From the NCBI GenBank assembly GCA_040357565.1, contig JBDODJ010000058.1: DNA of 64,000 nucleotides. One strand, 5' to 3'. The DNA is from Cercozoa sp. M6MM. Lineage: Eukaryota > Endomyxa: Ascetosporea. A program made the translations under genes and the position numbers. Of this stretch, positions 37,434-48,815 are shown in pieces. The number at the start of each line of letters is the position of its first letter. Positions within the stretch are counted from its first letter, which is position 1. A model generated the notes under the pieces. That model made no database searches and was not told where the DNA came from. It was given only the letters and a program-made list of their open reading frames with translations.

Positions 37434-38625
37434 ATGAACACACCATCCTTCTCTACGTTTACGGAGGGCCAGCGCAGCGGCATCCGTATTGGGGTTTGTT
37501 TGTTTGGGGGCCAATACTTGATTCTATCGTTATATTTTGCAGGGTTGGGAGGTCTCAGCAGTCCAAGGAACGCACATTGCCAATGAGACTGTACGCGACG
37601 AGCTGGAGCGCCAGCTCGCGCTGCCCGAGTTGGTATGTGAACACGCTCCCTCTCTTTATTTGGCATGTTGCTCTGTCTGTTGCATGCAGCCAGAGATGCT
37701 GCACGACAGGCATGAAGTGATTTTAACACATGGTGACAAGTTTTCGGCCACGTTGAACACGTTGCACTGCCTCCAATCGCTGCCAAAGGTACCAACAACT
37801 GTTGACTTGGATGAAGAGTGTGACACTCGTGTGTCTGTTTCCAGGAGGCCGGCGTGCAAGTGGCGGCTGCGCGAGAGTGGCAGGAAGCAAAGTACACCAT
37901 TGCACTCTAAACATTCACTGTACTATACGGTGCACAGTTCAGGGTATGAGCAAGCTCGGCAGTTTGACTGGACGTACAGCACGCACTCACATGGTGACGT
38001 GCGCGGCACTCCTTGCGATCAGGAAGGCTCCATCGACACGCAGCTGGTACCTGTGTCACAGAGACACGTTCACACGGCCACACAGACACTGATGTAGTTG
38101 ATGAGGAGGGATCCAATTCTGTGGAGCACTGATGTCATTCTGTTTGAGGATGAGTTACACGACTGCGGCGTCAGTCAGGTACATCGTGTTTGTTGCGCTT
38201 AAGTTACCTACTTGGAAGAAAAACAATGTGCTCACAGGTCAGAGTACGGGCACGTGTGATGCCAACATGCTTTCTGGTGCTCATGCGAAGTTTCGTTCGC
38301 GCTGACAATGTCGTTGTGAGGCTGAGAGACACTCGCTTTTTCCACGTTTTTGGCTCGGACACTGTCGTGCAAGACATGCAGTACAGAGAGGTATACCCAC
38401 ACGCAGTACGCGACTGAACGTAAACATCTGCGTGTTGACGTGTCACTTTGCATGTGCTATCTCTGTCAATAGTGCAAATGGGAGCGTCTTCCGCCCTACA
38501 TGCGTGGGATCGTCATCGCCGACACAGAACAGGCGGCACAAACCGTGTTCTCGCAGTTGCCGGTCACCACACACACCGTCCGCGTGTTTTCACTTGTTTA
38601 GGAGACGCGGTATCCGATCTATTGA
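37434..38625 (+). CDS. TIPRL: TIP41-like protein (TOR / PP2A-family phosphatase regulator)
   Basis: TIP41/TIPRL binds catalytic subunits of PP2A, PP4 and PP6 and takes part in TOR signalling. Exon 1 (37434-37493) reads MNTPSFSTFTEGQRSGIRIG; exon 2 (37543-37632) reads GWEVSAVQGTHIANETVRDE and ends LALPEL. Following exons give PEMLHDRHEVILTHGDKFSA, LNTLHCLQSLPK, then VAAAREWQEAK, QFDWTYSTHSHGDV, IDTQL, STDVILFEDELHDCGVS (about 38117-38176), VRVRARVMPTCFLVLMRSFV and VVRLRDTRFFHVFGSD. These track the family's W.......LPEMMF....L, YDWTYTTDY, LLFEDELHDHGVS, KIRVMPSSFFLLLR and R..DTRLYHE in order. The last part, WERLPPYMRG to QTVFSQLP, is clear. A short 39-base intron then gives ETRYPIY with TGA at 38623-38625; this final splice is tentative. 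Length is close to the usual 270 residues. Confidence 0.9.
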
Positions 38626-38859
38626 AGACAAACAACTGCAGTGAACAGCTATGCCGTACTGTAACTCCTCGCGTCGCCTCTGACTCGGATGCATGCGATC
38701 GGATGCGGCGCGCGGTAAACACGACGGATGCGTACGTGTACCGTACATGTGTTGAGTGACGTGAGTAAGCTTGGATTTATGCTGCACCGGTAGTTACAAT
38801 GTCAGCAGCGGAGTTTCGATGTCGAGTCGTATACATGATCGTCGCGTCGCGTGTACATC
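38626..38859. other. 3' flank of TIPRL
   Basis: About 230 bases between the TIPRL stop and the LINE. No gene is seen; it may include the TIPRL 3' untranslated region. Confidence 0.5.
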
Positions 38860-40511
38860 GCATGCATGAGTGTCGCGATAACCGTAATCTATGTCCAGTC
38901 CGTTGTCGTTTCTCTATGCGATGGTACGCCTACATCCACCCAACCGACAGAAACTGCAAGGAACAAATGCAGCAGCTGACAACTGACTTCAAGGAATTCC
39001 GCAGTAGAAGGAGCCTGGTCTCATTCTTGGCGGCCTTAATGCAAAACACGCCAAGTGGTGTGCACATACCAGAGATCAAGCTGGATACTCCCAAGAACAC
39101 GTAGACAACGGTACAACGAGAACCACATCAGCGCGGGCGAACAAGCAAGGCATTGCCCTACAAGAAGCAATAGCTGAAAATGACTGGGAGATACTCAACA
39201 AGTACACTCCAACCCACAGCTACAGAGTCCGAGGAGGCAGAGGCCAAGCCCAGAACAACGATAGACCTCGCGATAGCTGACAGTGTCATCTCAACACAAT
39301 CTACAATATCGGTCTACGATCACCTGCACTTCCTATACAGCGACCACCACGCTGTTATGGTCACAGTGGAACGAGCAGTGCGTAAACCAAAACACATCAT
39401 ACGGAGAAAGAACTACAAGGAGATAGATCTCCAAAAATACACAGAACATGAATCGATTCGACTGCTATCACAAGGGAGAGATGTAGACAACATCGAGCAA
39501 ATCAGCAAATCAATGACACAGTCGAAGACATCACCAAAGCCGGGCAGGAAGCCATAGAAGAGGCAACACCTACCAAAATAATCACCCAACACTCATGCCT
39601 AGGCATATCGGTCGACTCGATAAAGATCAAGAGGAACGCATACGGAACCATGAAACTTATTAAGGAACTGAAAAACAAAAATGAAGATGCATCTATATCC
39701 AAGTACCAATCTGGGTGGAAACAACACATGTCAACGTTGGACACACTGGCTTAACAGCAGGCAGAAATGGCAAAGAGAACAGGTGAGTACATGACAGTCA
39801 TTAGTCTAGACATCACAGGCTTCTTCGACAAGCTCCACAAAGAGGGCGCAATCATTGCCCTGTCTAAACATGTGAATGGCAAAGAACTCTCATGGAGTCC
39901 TTCCTCTCAGACAGAACCATCTCGGCGAGAAAAAACGACACCGAATCAACAGACAAACAAGTCAACGGCAGTACTCCCCAAGGGGCCATCTGCAGCCCAC
40001 TACTCGCAAAGACCTTCCTCGATGACATGCACATACACTGCAAAGAACAGGAGGGCGTCGCAGGCGGTGTCGGTCGTCCCGTCGTCGTCCTCCCGTCTCT
40101 CCACTCGATAACGAAGCAAGCAATCAGACATAGACTTAGGGCCACCACTGTTGTGAGTGGTGGCCTAAGTTTAGTCTATGTCGGGGACCTCTCGGTCCAT
40201 TGCCTGCTGGGAGGCTGGTTGTCCTTCGACAGTTGCTTCCTCGTCCAGGAGATCTTGGTGCCTTGGTGCATTCTGTTGAGTGTTGCTAGGTTCTCAGGGT
40301 TGGCCAGTATGTCTTCAATTGTGCGCCATTGGGCCGCATTGGTGTTGTTTCTGATAGCTTCCGTTACTTTGCATTCCAGCAATCGGTGGTACGTGTCGAG
40401 GGTGTCTTCTGCATTTTCCCAGGTACCCGCGCACCCCAATGACGAACGTTTGACGGCTTCATGTCGCCAACGCAAGTTTCAACGTTCTTAAAAGACTGAA
40501 CTAACTAACTA
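38860..40511 (+). mobile_element. LINE with endonuclease and RT remnants and an internally inverted 3' segment
   Basis: Left part, plus strand: decayed apurinic-type endonuclease with DRNCKEQMQQLTTDFKEF, LNAKHAKWCAHTRDQAGYSQ, AENDWEILN, then TIDLAIADSVIS and FLYSDHHAVMVTVE (the SDH catalytic motif), up to about 39420. After a region without clear homology, RT remnants follow: TVISLDITGFFDKLHKEGAI (about 39790-39850), then after a frameshift near 39890 SFLSDRTISARKND, VNGSTPQGAICSPLL and a degenerate FLDDMHIHC. From about 40055 to 40483 the sequence is the reverse complement of the LINE 3' end (see the separate entry). The element closes with a plus-strand tail, AAAAGACTGAACTAACTAAC, up to 40511. 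Frameshifts and a missing palm region make it inactive. Features match APE-type non-LTR elements; the clade is not determined. Confidence 0.82.
40055..40483 (-). mobile_element. Inverted LINE 3' segment
   Basis: On the minus strand this reads GCAGTWENAEDTLDTYHRLL, EAIRNNTNAAQWRTIEDILA, ENLATLNRMHQGTKISW, then stop, hairpin (40140-40165) and 3' untranslated sequence. It is the same sequence found on the plus strand at about 27540-27910. It is joined at about 40055 to plus-strand RT sequence, inside GAGGGCGTCGCAGGC. Confidence 0.85.
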
Positions 40512-40610
40512 ACTTCGGTTCTCTCTGTTCAGCTGCCAGCACAGCGGCGTCAGACGAAGTCGCGTCCGCATGCGATTGAGTGATTGGTGAATACGCGACG
40601 GTAATGTAGT
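40512..40610. other. 3' flank of PRCC
   Basis: About 100 bases between the LINE tail and the PRCC stop codon; no feature recognised. Confidence 0.4.
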
Positions 40611-41870
40611 TTACCAGCCGTAGCGCTGACGTGCGCGTTTCGAACGACCGGTGCTCTTAGTCTTGCCATATTCTAGCTCAAGCAGACGCTGCTGGGCGTT
40701 GAATGCAATGCTGCCGATCTGTGCAACGATGATAGAAGTAAAAGTCAGATCAGACAAAGACAAAACGCTATACCTGATTCTTTTGACGAGCCACGGCACT
40801 AGGCAGGGAAGGACGGGACACGACGCCCGCAGTCGAGCTGTACGCCTTGACGCTAGCAGTGATCCGGCGCTGCTTTCGGCGACTACAAAGCCCAATGTAG
40901 AGACACACGCACACACATAGTCAATGTACAGATATGTGATACAGTTCAAGTTCACGCTGGTCCGGTGCCCAGTTGACCGCATCGTGTACTTTGGCTTCCT
41001 TTTCCCGGGGTTCTGATGCCTTCTTTCTCTCTCCTTGCAGTCGCTTCATCTTCTGCTCAGTGTCCTCGGTGGCCCTCTCGACGTCTTCTGGCTCCAGTAG
41101 CGGGGCCGCAAACTCTGCGACAAATCATTACCAGTGACCTTGAAAGAGTTGAAGGTAACAGTAAGACACAAAGATACCGGTGGCATGCACTGGCGTGTCG
41201 GCGGCAGACAGCATGACAACCTTTACCTCGGCTACGCAAGAACCGAACATGCTGAGATGAGAAACGTCCCAAAAAAAGAGTAAAACATACCTTTCTTCTG
41301 CACAATCGTGGACGAAACTGTCGGCTGTTGAGACCTCAACGCCTGCAAACGCAAAATACAGTCCATATGAAAGGCACAAACTAGTCAAAGTACCTCAAGC
41401 GCACGCGCACGTCGGACGCGCGCAGCAAGAGATGTTCGCTGTCTTTTGGGGGTAGGTTCCTTTGCATCTTCGTCTTCTTCGTCGCTTTCACTGTGTGATT
41501 TGGCAGCAGGCATCGGGACGGCGAAACCGTCCGCCAACTCTTGTTCTTGTTCGCTTTGGGCCACCTTGGCTTTACTCGGCTCAGCGTAGACAGGATTTGA
41601 TTCCTCTGTATCACTGTCGCTGTCACCATCCTTGATCTAAGACAGTGTTGTGCTTGATATAGAACGTAAATGAAGCAAGCAAAGGTACCGTCACAGGTCC
41701 AAGGTCGACCGGTTTCGTGTCTGACTTAAATCGCTCTCCTTTCGACGACTGTGCGGATTCTTTTGGGTCGGGAAGTGCGGAAAAAAGCGAGGGTGCACTT
41801 CGTTTTGCCTTGCCTGGAGCCGGAAGAGACGAAAACAACCCGCCTACCACGACACAGCAAAACAGATCCC

Positions 41871-41918
<48 letters not shown>

Positions 41919-41928
41919 NNNNNNNNNN

Positions 41929-41977
<49 letters not shown>

Positions 41978-42303
41978 CACACACACGCACACACACACAC
42001 GCGCGCACACACATACATACAAAGGGCAGCAAAGCACAAGCATAGGCAAAGTTGTGTTGTACCGGACTTGGAGGAAGCGGATGCCGGCTTTGGGAGCGAT
42101 GAGAAAAGCCCACCTGACTTGGACAAACCACCATCGTTTTTGCCGGCACCAAATAATGACGCAGATGGATTTGGCTTTGACGTGATTGACTTGGCCGGCG
42201 AAGTAGACGAAGGAAGCGGCACCGACGGTGTCAAGTCGATCCCGAAAGAGGAATTCGGCTCCTCACTGTCGCTTTCGCTGTCACTATAGTTTAGCAGTGA
42301 CAT
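40611..42303 (-). CDS. PRCC: PRCC-like nuclear protein
   Basis: PRCC is a nuclear, spliceosome-associated protein; in humans it binds the mitotic checkpoint protein MAD2B and is a TFE3 fusion partner. The start ATG (42301-42303) gives MSLLNYSDSESDSEEPN, close to the family's MSLVAYASSDESE. Next come repeats of the family's GGLFASLPAP element: SGGLFSSLPKPASASS (about 42070-42130), GGLFSSLPAPGKAKRSAP (about 41800-41850) and APSLFSALPDPKE. The middle is low-complexity and acidic. Near the C-terminus QKMKRLQGERKKASEPREKE (about 40990-41050) matches FKRLQGKR. The end, IGSIAFNAQQRLLELEYGKT then RSKRARQRYGW, matches I..L...A..RE.ELK...S..K..R.QTQAKYGF; TAG is at 40611-40613. The C-terminal match is the strongest evidence. 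One intron contains a CA array with a gap. Confidence 0.87.
41873..42030. repeat. (CA)n array with 10-N gap
   Basis: CA dinucleotides flank N at 41919-41928 and continue with CGCA and GCGCGC interruptions, in a PRCC intron between two GGLFSSLP-encoding exons. Confidence 0.92.
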
Positions 42304-42523
42304 CAAACAACACAGTACACACACCAAGACAGTGTGAGATAGTTTAAGGTCAAAAAGAAAATGGTCGATGTGGCTACAGAGTTTCTGGAAACGGAAGATA
42401 ATTATACAAACTTCGTGATTACAGGAATCCAGTGTATCTATGCGTGTGTCGGTTTCATCTAACTATCGTTTTTAGGTTAAAACTGCCAGATTTGGTAGTT
42501 ATATCCTGCATTCCGTTGTTAGA
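42304..42523. promoter_or_regulatory. Inferred bidirectional promoter, PRCC / acyl-CoA-binding protein
   Basis: The interval is 220 bases between divergent start codons. The call rests on spacing; no motif was identified. Confidence 0.5.
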
Positions 42524-43857
42524 ATGCCGGTAAGTCACCAAAAGTGGCTTTTGTCGGCGCTGGGCGCTGTGATAGTTGCCTCGGTGACAGCGCACATGAT
42601 GTGGAGGTGCATGCGGGCTGGATCCCCGCAGCCAACGGAGGAAGATGATGTTCCAGCAGCCCTCCAAGCTGCTTTCGACGTAAAGTCTTTCTGCGCCGAT
42701 CGGAGTTATTATGTGTCACCATTTGTGTTGGCAGGAAGCCACCCGCAAGTTTCGCAGTCAGGACCACGAAGTTCTCCTTCGAGCATATGGTTTGTTTAAA
42801 CGCGCCACCGTGGGTACGGTTGCTTCTAGTGAGTGTAGGTACATGCGATTATGTGACGCTCGTAGGTGTGCAAGTTCCTTCGGCATCGCTTTTGGACCTG
42901 CGAATGCAGACCAAGGTGTGTTTGTCTCTTTGAGTTTGAGAATATTGAGTGCTCTTTGCTGTGTGACCTGCAGTACAAAGCTTGGCGAGCAGCGTGTGAG
43001 CTTTCGAAAGAGGAAGCCATGCATAAGTACATCGAGCTCGCGCGTGAGCACAACAAAGAAAGTGTCGCCACCTTGCCAAAGCACCAGACAAACGCGCATC
43101 GGCAAAGCGATGGTTTTGTCGTGCAGTCACGTCCAGTGCTTGAGGAAGAAACTGCCGAGAGCAACGCCCCGGCCCTGATTCAGGAGTTGCAACACGAGGT
43201 ATGTGCAACTGTTGTCACCAGTTATGACTGAACACGTGTTTTCGCAGAAAAACCACGCGATCGAAATGCTCAAGAGCAACAGTTCGCTTCTCTTTGAGAG
43301 AGACGACAGCGACATGACAGCGTTGGTACTTGACTTCTTTGTCTGTGCGAGAACTCTGTTCGAAAACGGCCGGTGTAGCACTGGGCCGCCGATCGCAATG
43401 CCGTTGAATTCCTCAAAGTCGCTCTCGCCATCGATGAAGTTGACATTGATGTGAGCAACGCGAATGGAGAGGTACGGAGCTGCTTGTGTTTCCTCCACTG
43501 AGGTCTTGAGGATTTTGTTTCATGCTGTAGACGCCGCTCTACATGGCCGCGTTCTGCGGACACGCCGAATCTGTGCAGCTTCTGGTGGACGCAGGCGCTG
43601 ATCCCCACAAGAAGAACAATGATGATGAGTCACCCGTTGATGTGGTAGGTTTTTGTGAAAGGTGAGACGATCCGAATCTCACTCAATTTGTTTAATCGCA
43701 GGGCAATCGCAAGTGCCGAAGTCTGATGTTGAGCCTTGACGAGATGACTAGCGAATATGCCATAGCGGACAGCGGTTCGCACACTTCACTCAGCGACGAA
43801 TCTGACCTCGGTTTGAGCAGTGACGATGAGCTGCTTGTTAACTCGATCGGACGGTGA
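42524..43857 (+). CDS. Membrane-anchored acyl-CoA-binding protein with ankyrin repeats
   Basis: The start at 42524 gives MPVSHQKWLLSALGAVIVAS followed by VTAHMMW, an N-terminal membrane anchor. The acyl-CoA-binding domain follows: VPAALQAAFDEATRKFRSQD, then VLLRAYGLFKRATVG (matching the family's L.LY.LYKQATVGD), and AWRAACELSKEEAMHKYIEL (matching W...KG.SKEEAM..YI). Acyl-CoA ligands are bound by conserved Tyr and Lys residues in this fold. The C-terminal exons contain ankyrin repeats: EFLKVALAIDEVDIDVSNANGE and TPLYMAAFCGHAESVQLLVDAGADPHKK (shown in parts), and an acidic Ser-rich tail ending SSDDELLVNSIGR with TGA at 43855-43857. The order anchor-ACB-ankyrin is that of plant ACBP1/2 and, without an anchor, animal ACBD6. 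Role: binding and delivering long-chain acyl-CoA at a membrane, with ankyrin repeats recruiting partners. Confidence 0.87.
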
Positions 43858-45229
43858 TGGAGCGGTCGTACGCTACCCCTCGCGTCGCTCGCGACCGAGT
43901 ATGTTGATGTGAGATTGTTACCGCAGCCCTCTCAGATAGGGACCAGGCCTTGGTAAATTGAGGGTACTGTTACAGCATGAACTCCTGTATCCGCGCGGAA
44001 GCAACCCTACAACTTAAAAAAATCCTCAAAAGAGGTGTGGAAGATTTTGACGTGTGTTCGCTGGTATCCTGACCTACTGAGAGCTTCAGTCCAGACTGTG
44101 GAACACCTGTGTTTGAGTAGGGAAGCCTTGAGCAAGCTTTTTGCAGCTGAACTCAAAGAAGGTCTCTCTCTCGACCAGGTAATCTGATCTCTCCAGGACC
44201 AGTTGTCTTCGCTTCTACCTGTCCTCTGCCTTTCCAGAGGCCCTTCTTTTCTTTACTTCCAACTCAAGTACTTCTGAATCCTCACTACTCAGTTCTCACT
44301 ACTCTACCAAACACAGGGTATGCCAAGCTAGGCAGCACTCAATTGTTAGGTTACCAGCTCTCAACCTTAGCAAAACACTCAATTCTTATTTGGCATGACT
44401 GATAGTTGCTTCCACGCGGAGCAAGTAGTCAGCCGAGTAGGTTGTTTGATGTTGACAGTAACATATTGATTAGTGTCACCTTCAAAAAGCGAGGGAGAGG
44501 AGCACCGGAGAGCGAGCCGGGGGGGGGGGGGGGCGACACAAACATTGAGCAACACCGAAACACAAGAACGACCAAGAAAACGGAGTTCTTCCTCATCGTA
44601 CTGGTTTCTTACTCTGGTTTTATTGGACATAAGAAGCGGGATGATTATGGTGCCACGAGGGATTCAAGGACATGGAAGAAGACTGTGACAGGCGAACCAC
44701 CCCCAAAACGACAAACTGCGATGTGTCGACTGTAAATTTACAACTTCACAGCCGTATTATCGTAATTTCTTTCTTCTCTTCGGTACTGTACTTATCATAT
44801 GTTGGTGTGCTTGAATAGATGAACACAGCTTCACGGTGCTGACAGTTGAGCGACTCGGGCGGAACGAGGACTGCGCTGGTTTCGCGTCGGTCGTCGAGTT
44901 GGATTTTGCGTAGCCTTGAGACGATTCTAGTCGACTAAGGGTTTTCGCGCTTCCGACTCGTCTACGAGTTGATTGGGGGTTTGGAACTTATGAACGAGGT
45001 CATGTTCCACGCGGAGGACTTAATTCGATGACAGGTGAGAGAATAGTCGAGATCGACCAGCAATATAAATGTACTCTAGAAGTTGTACCACGGGGCCGAT
45101 CATTGCGTTGGTAGGTCGTAGGACCGACTTTTCGCCCGGCTAAGTGAACGGGATCCGGCGGGTATTGGTCGATATCATCAACATCGATAGTCGAATACGA
45201 GGTTCCGGCTTCACTGGGGAAGTGACGTC
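43858..45229. other. Convergent intergenic region
   Basis: This 1.4 kb lies between the acyl-CoA-binding gene (+) and the next minus-strand gene. It includes a 15- to 16-base run of G near 44519-44534. Open frames at 44406-44735 (+) and 44379-44630 (-) run through the G tract and lack family support. I recognise no gene; diverged repeats are possible. Confidence 0.55.
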
Positions 45230-45914
45230 CGCGCACGACGACGGAAACGACGACGCGAACGTTGCTGTCGACAGCGCTGCTGCGCGCGACCGTTGACGGC
45301 AGAGTTGCTGTTGTTGTCATTTTTGTCCCTGTAAGTGCTGTCAGTAGCATCCAACTTGGGTGCGCTTCTTTCTGTCTACAATACACGTGAGGTCAACAAG
45401 CACGCAATTAAAAACGGCAAAAAGTACCTTCGGCAAATAAACTGACTCGTCCTCTACTTCAACAAGGCAATGATACACGTTGTGTGTCATACAGGCAATG
45501 TACCGTCAAGTGAATCTTGCACAACTTCTTCTTCACTTTCGCTGTCGCCATCTGTTGATTTACGCATGCATACACATACAGAACCGCACAGACATACAGA
45601 TACAGACACAGACACAGACACACAGACACAGACACAGTAGAATACCTAAAGGTAAGGAAGCAGGCTCCTGCATCCGCGAACGCGCTTGCTCCTGCGTTAT
45701 GCACAGATGAACAGGCAAGCATACACAGAGACAGACTTTAACACCATTTCACGGGCGTAGATGTTTCGACCTCGATCGATTATTGCACGCACCTAACATC
45801 AAGGGGTTAAGTCCGCACACCTCAGTTGGTTGGGCCACATACCTCGGGCACAGCGCCATGGGTTGCAAAGTAATCACGGTAGCTACAGCACAAAAGGGAG
45901 TAACATGACCATTA

Positions 45915-45963
<49 letters not shown>

Positions 45964-45973
45964 NNNNNNNNNN

Positions 45974-46021
<48 letters not shown>

Positions 46022-46679
46022 AGGCACCGTTGTAACATCGACCGCAGGCGATCCAGAAAACGCAGACGGAAGCTCTGACGACGATGCCATTCTCTCTGTA
46101 GGCACGCACGTCAAGACACCAGGAATAAGGAGGATAAAATCACATCTGAGACATACGTGGTAGCACACGAGGGCGTGACATTGAGGTTCCGTCAGTTGCA
46201 TTGACAACGCTGCGCGTGGAAGTGCACATAAGATGTGCATGACTCAGATATCACTTCTGAGTAAACGATACCGATGCGCATCCGTCTCGCCTGCGCCACT
46301 CCCTCGTGCTGAAGCAACCAAAAGCCACACACACGCACACACATACACACATACACACACGCACAGAGTAGCAACAGAAGTGGGGGACGTACATGCAAAA
46401 GACGTCGCAATTCAGAGACATGTCGGCGCAGCTGGTCCTGCGTCGCCAAGGCATCCAGCACGTCCTGCACAGTGATGCACAAGCAGGGTGCGTGTGCGTG
46501 TATGCAGAGAGGATAAGTACCTGAAGAGTGGGCACAGGCATGACATTGCACAACTCCTCGAGCGTCAACTCTACAAACACACATGTGAGATGCAACCCGC
46601 AGAAAAGCCAAATCTGTTAAACACGAGTACCCTTCGCGTTAGTGACAGGAGGCGGCGTCTCGGGCTCAAATCGCGACTG

Positions 46680-46727
<48 letters not shown>

Positions 46728-46737
46728 NNNNNNNNNN

Positions 46738-46787
<50 letters not shown>

Positions 46788-47136
46788 ACAGAAAAGCCAT
46801 GTGCACCTGTTTGAAGCGCTGCATATCTGACATCTCTTCCTACAGACACACACACGTGTGCATTAAGGTGCAGCAGCAGCAAAATGCACACGCATTGAAA
46901 ATCCAAACGTACAGTTGGAGGACTATCATCAGCAAGGTCATGTGAGAACAGATCAGCCGGATGCGTCCTGTATATGCACCGCATACACCCACATACATAC
47001 ACGAAAAGGTACCCATGCATATCGGCCGGTCTCGATCGGCATTGACTGGCAGGCAAGGCAGACGTCGCACGCTCTCCAGCAGACGCAACGGACAGTGCCG
47101 AGCCTGAGTCGTTCTCATCATCGCCAAAGTTGGCCT

Positions 47137-47173
<37 letters not shown>

Positions 47174-47176
47174 ACA

Positions 47177-47225
<49 letters not shown>

Positions 47226-47445
47226 CCTACATACACAAACACAAGAACACATACGCGTACCATATCGTCGGCAGAGGAGGCGTCCATTTCGCGCGTCACA
47301 TCGCCGCACGTGCGCTTGTGCGACCTATGACCGCAATTAAACAGTCATGAACTTGTGTGCACCAACATACATGCATACCACGGACGTGAAACTTGCTTTA
47401 GTTGCACTGGCCGGCCATCAAGCACACGCTATATTGCATAGATAT

Positions 47446-47496
<51 letters not shown>

Positions 47497-48815
47497 GAGC
47501 TTGTTGCCCCAGGTGACAAGAAAGCAATCATAACAAGCTCTAGCGGGCACAGATACCTGCAAGCGCATGAGCGCACGCAGCACGCGATGGGCGGCAACGT
47601 CGACGTTACTCAAACCGTGAGGGCCACGCTTGACCACATTGGCCTACGAAGGTGTGAATGTACGCACACAATACACAGGCACATGCAAGCACACGAACAC
47701 GTACATGCGCTGGAAACAAGAGAATACAGTGCTGCTGAAATCGTCAATATCGCCACCGATATCGAAATCACCATCTTCCACGTCGTATTGTTTCTGATGA
47801 GCGAGCGAAAAACAAGCACGTGGTGCCGAGACACGATTATGTACAAGCAAGGTACCCTCGTTTGCTCGTCCATTGGATCGGGGGCGTCCAGAGCCGCAGG
47901 CACGCCCATGTCCTCCACACTTCCTGAGCGAGGTGTGTATGGAGGTTGTTGCAGCAACGTCAAAAAACGAAAGAGTACCGGCCTCTTTCGCACGCACTGA
48001 CGCCAGCAACAGCGAGTGTCGCAACTCGGCACGCAAACGCATCCACCTGTGCTTGCGTGAGTAAATCCGATGCCACACACAAACACACAAACACACAGAC
48101 ACACAGACACAGACACACCTCCTGACGTCGAGGAGACAGTGCTGAGGCTGCAGCAGCAGCGTCAGTTGCTTGCGCAGCTATGGAAAAAAGATATGGGAGA
48201 ACAAGCACACGGGAAACTTGTACTTGTGCGCACCTCTGCGCGGTCCCTCTTTGCACTGGGCGAGTGCACTGGAGTGCTCTGCACACATATACATACACAT
48301 ACACATACACATAAAAACACACAACACACACACAGAAACACAGAGAAACATACACAAACACAGGCACAGGCACACACAAACACAGACATAAACACAAACA
48401 CAAACACAGACACAGAAACAGCATGCGAATGAGACTGTACCACAGTAGGGTCGCCAGCCACAGCAAGAGCGATGAGCGCAGCGGCTTCGAGCATCTCGTT
48501 CAGCGGCGGGCCCGATTCGTTCTCTACACGGACGCACATACCAGCAGCAGACGGCAGACGCATTTTGACTCCTGCAAGGTTACCACGTGCGTGGACGTCG
48601 TCGACAACAGGCAGCGACAGATGCTTCTGCGCGTCCTGCAACACACACATACACACACACACACACATGACAGAAGCATCCGACAACACATAGAGGTAGT
48701 ACCGGGTGCAACAGGTCAGACACCTGTCGCGACGGCGCAAAAGATCGTCCCCGTAGCATTGCTTGTACACCTCTGCACATGCACACAAATACAGGCGGGT
48801 AACACGTGTACCCCA
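45230..48815 (-). CDS. Unrecognised minus-strand exons, possibly the 3' part of the importin-like gene
   Basis: I do not recognise these as a family. Exon-like segments on minus are, from 5' to 3': EVYKQCYGDDLLRRRDR or an alternative frame (about 48725-48780), DAQKHLSLPVVDDVHARG and ESGPPLNEMLEAAALIALAV (48430-48640), QVDAFACRVATLAVAGVSA (about 47990-48060), QYDVEDGDFDIGGDIDDFSS (about 47720-47790), SNVDVAAHRVLRALMRLQ (about 47550-47610), SHKRTCGDVTREMDASSADD (about 47265-47325), ANFGDDENDSGSALSVASAG (about 47070-47130), VELTLEELCNVMPVPTLQ and VLDALATQDQLRRHVSELRR (46380-46575), SSSELPSAFSGSPAVDVTTV (about 46030-46090) and a basic or Thr-rich end near 45230-45390. The ALxxLAxxG-like segments would suit more helical repeats. 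One or two genes are possible. Five CA/GT arrays lie in the introns. Confidence 0.35.
45917..46020. repeat. (CA)n array with 10-N gap
   Basis: CA dinucleotides flank N at 45964-45973. Confidence 0.92.
46681..46786. repeat. (GT)n array with 10-N gap
   Basis: GT dinucleotides flank N at 46728-46737. On the sense strand of the surrounding minus-strand exons it reads (CA)n. Confidence 0.92.
47138..47223. repeat. (CA)n array
   Basis: CA dinucleotides with three CATA interruptions, in a putative intron. Confidence 0.9.
47449..47493. repeat. (CA)n array
   Basis: Uninterrupted CA dinucleotides in a putative intron just downstream (sense) of the VLRALMRLQ segment. Confidence 0.9.

Noticed and set aside
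38860..40511. Twin-priming inversion of a LINE
   Set aside because: Twin priming inverts the 5' part next to a sense 3' end. Here the 5' part and extreme tail are sense and the 3' coding part is inverted.
44379..44740. Open frames on both strands around the G run
   Set aside because: They translate through a homopolymer G tract and give low-complexity or basic peptides with no recognisable motif.
47260..47330. MYND zinc finger in the minus-strand gene near 47.3 kb
   Set aside because: SHKRTC resembles the last part of a MYND finger, but I could not find the other cysteine pairs in an adjoining exon.
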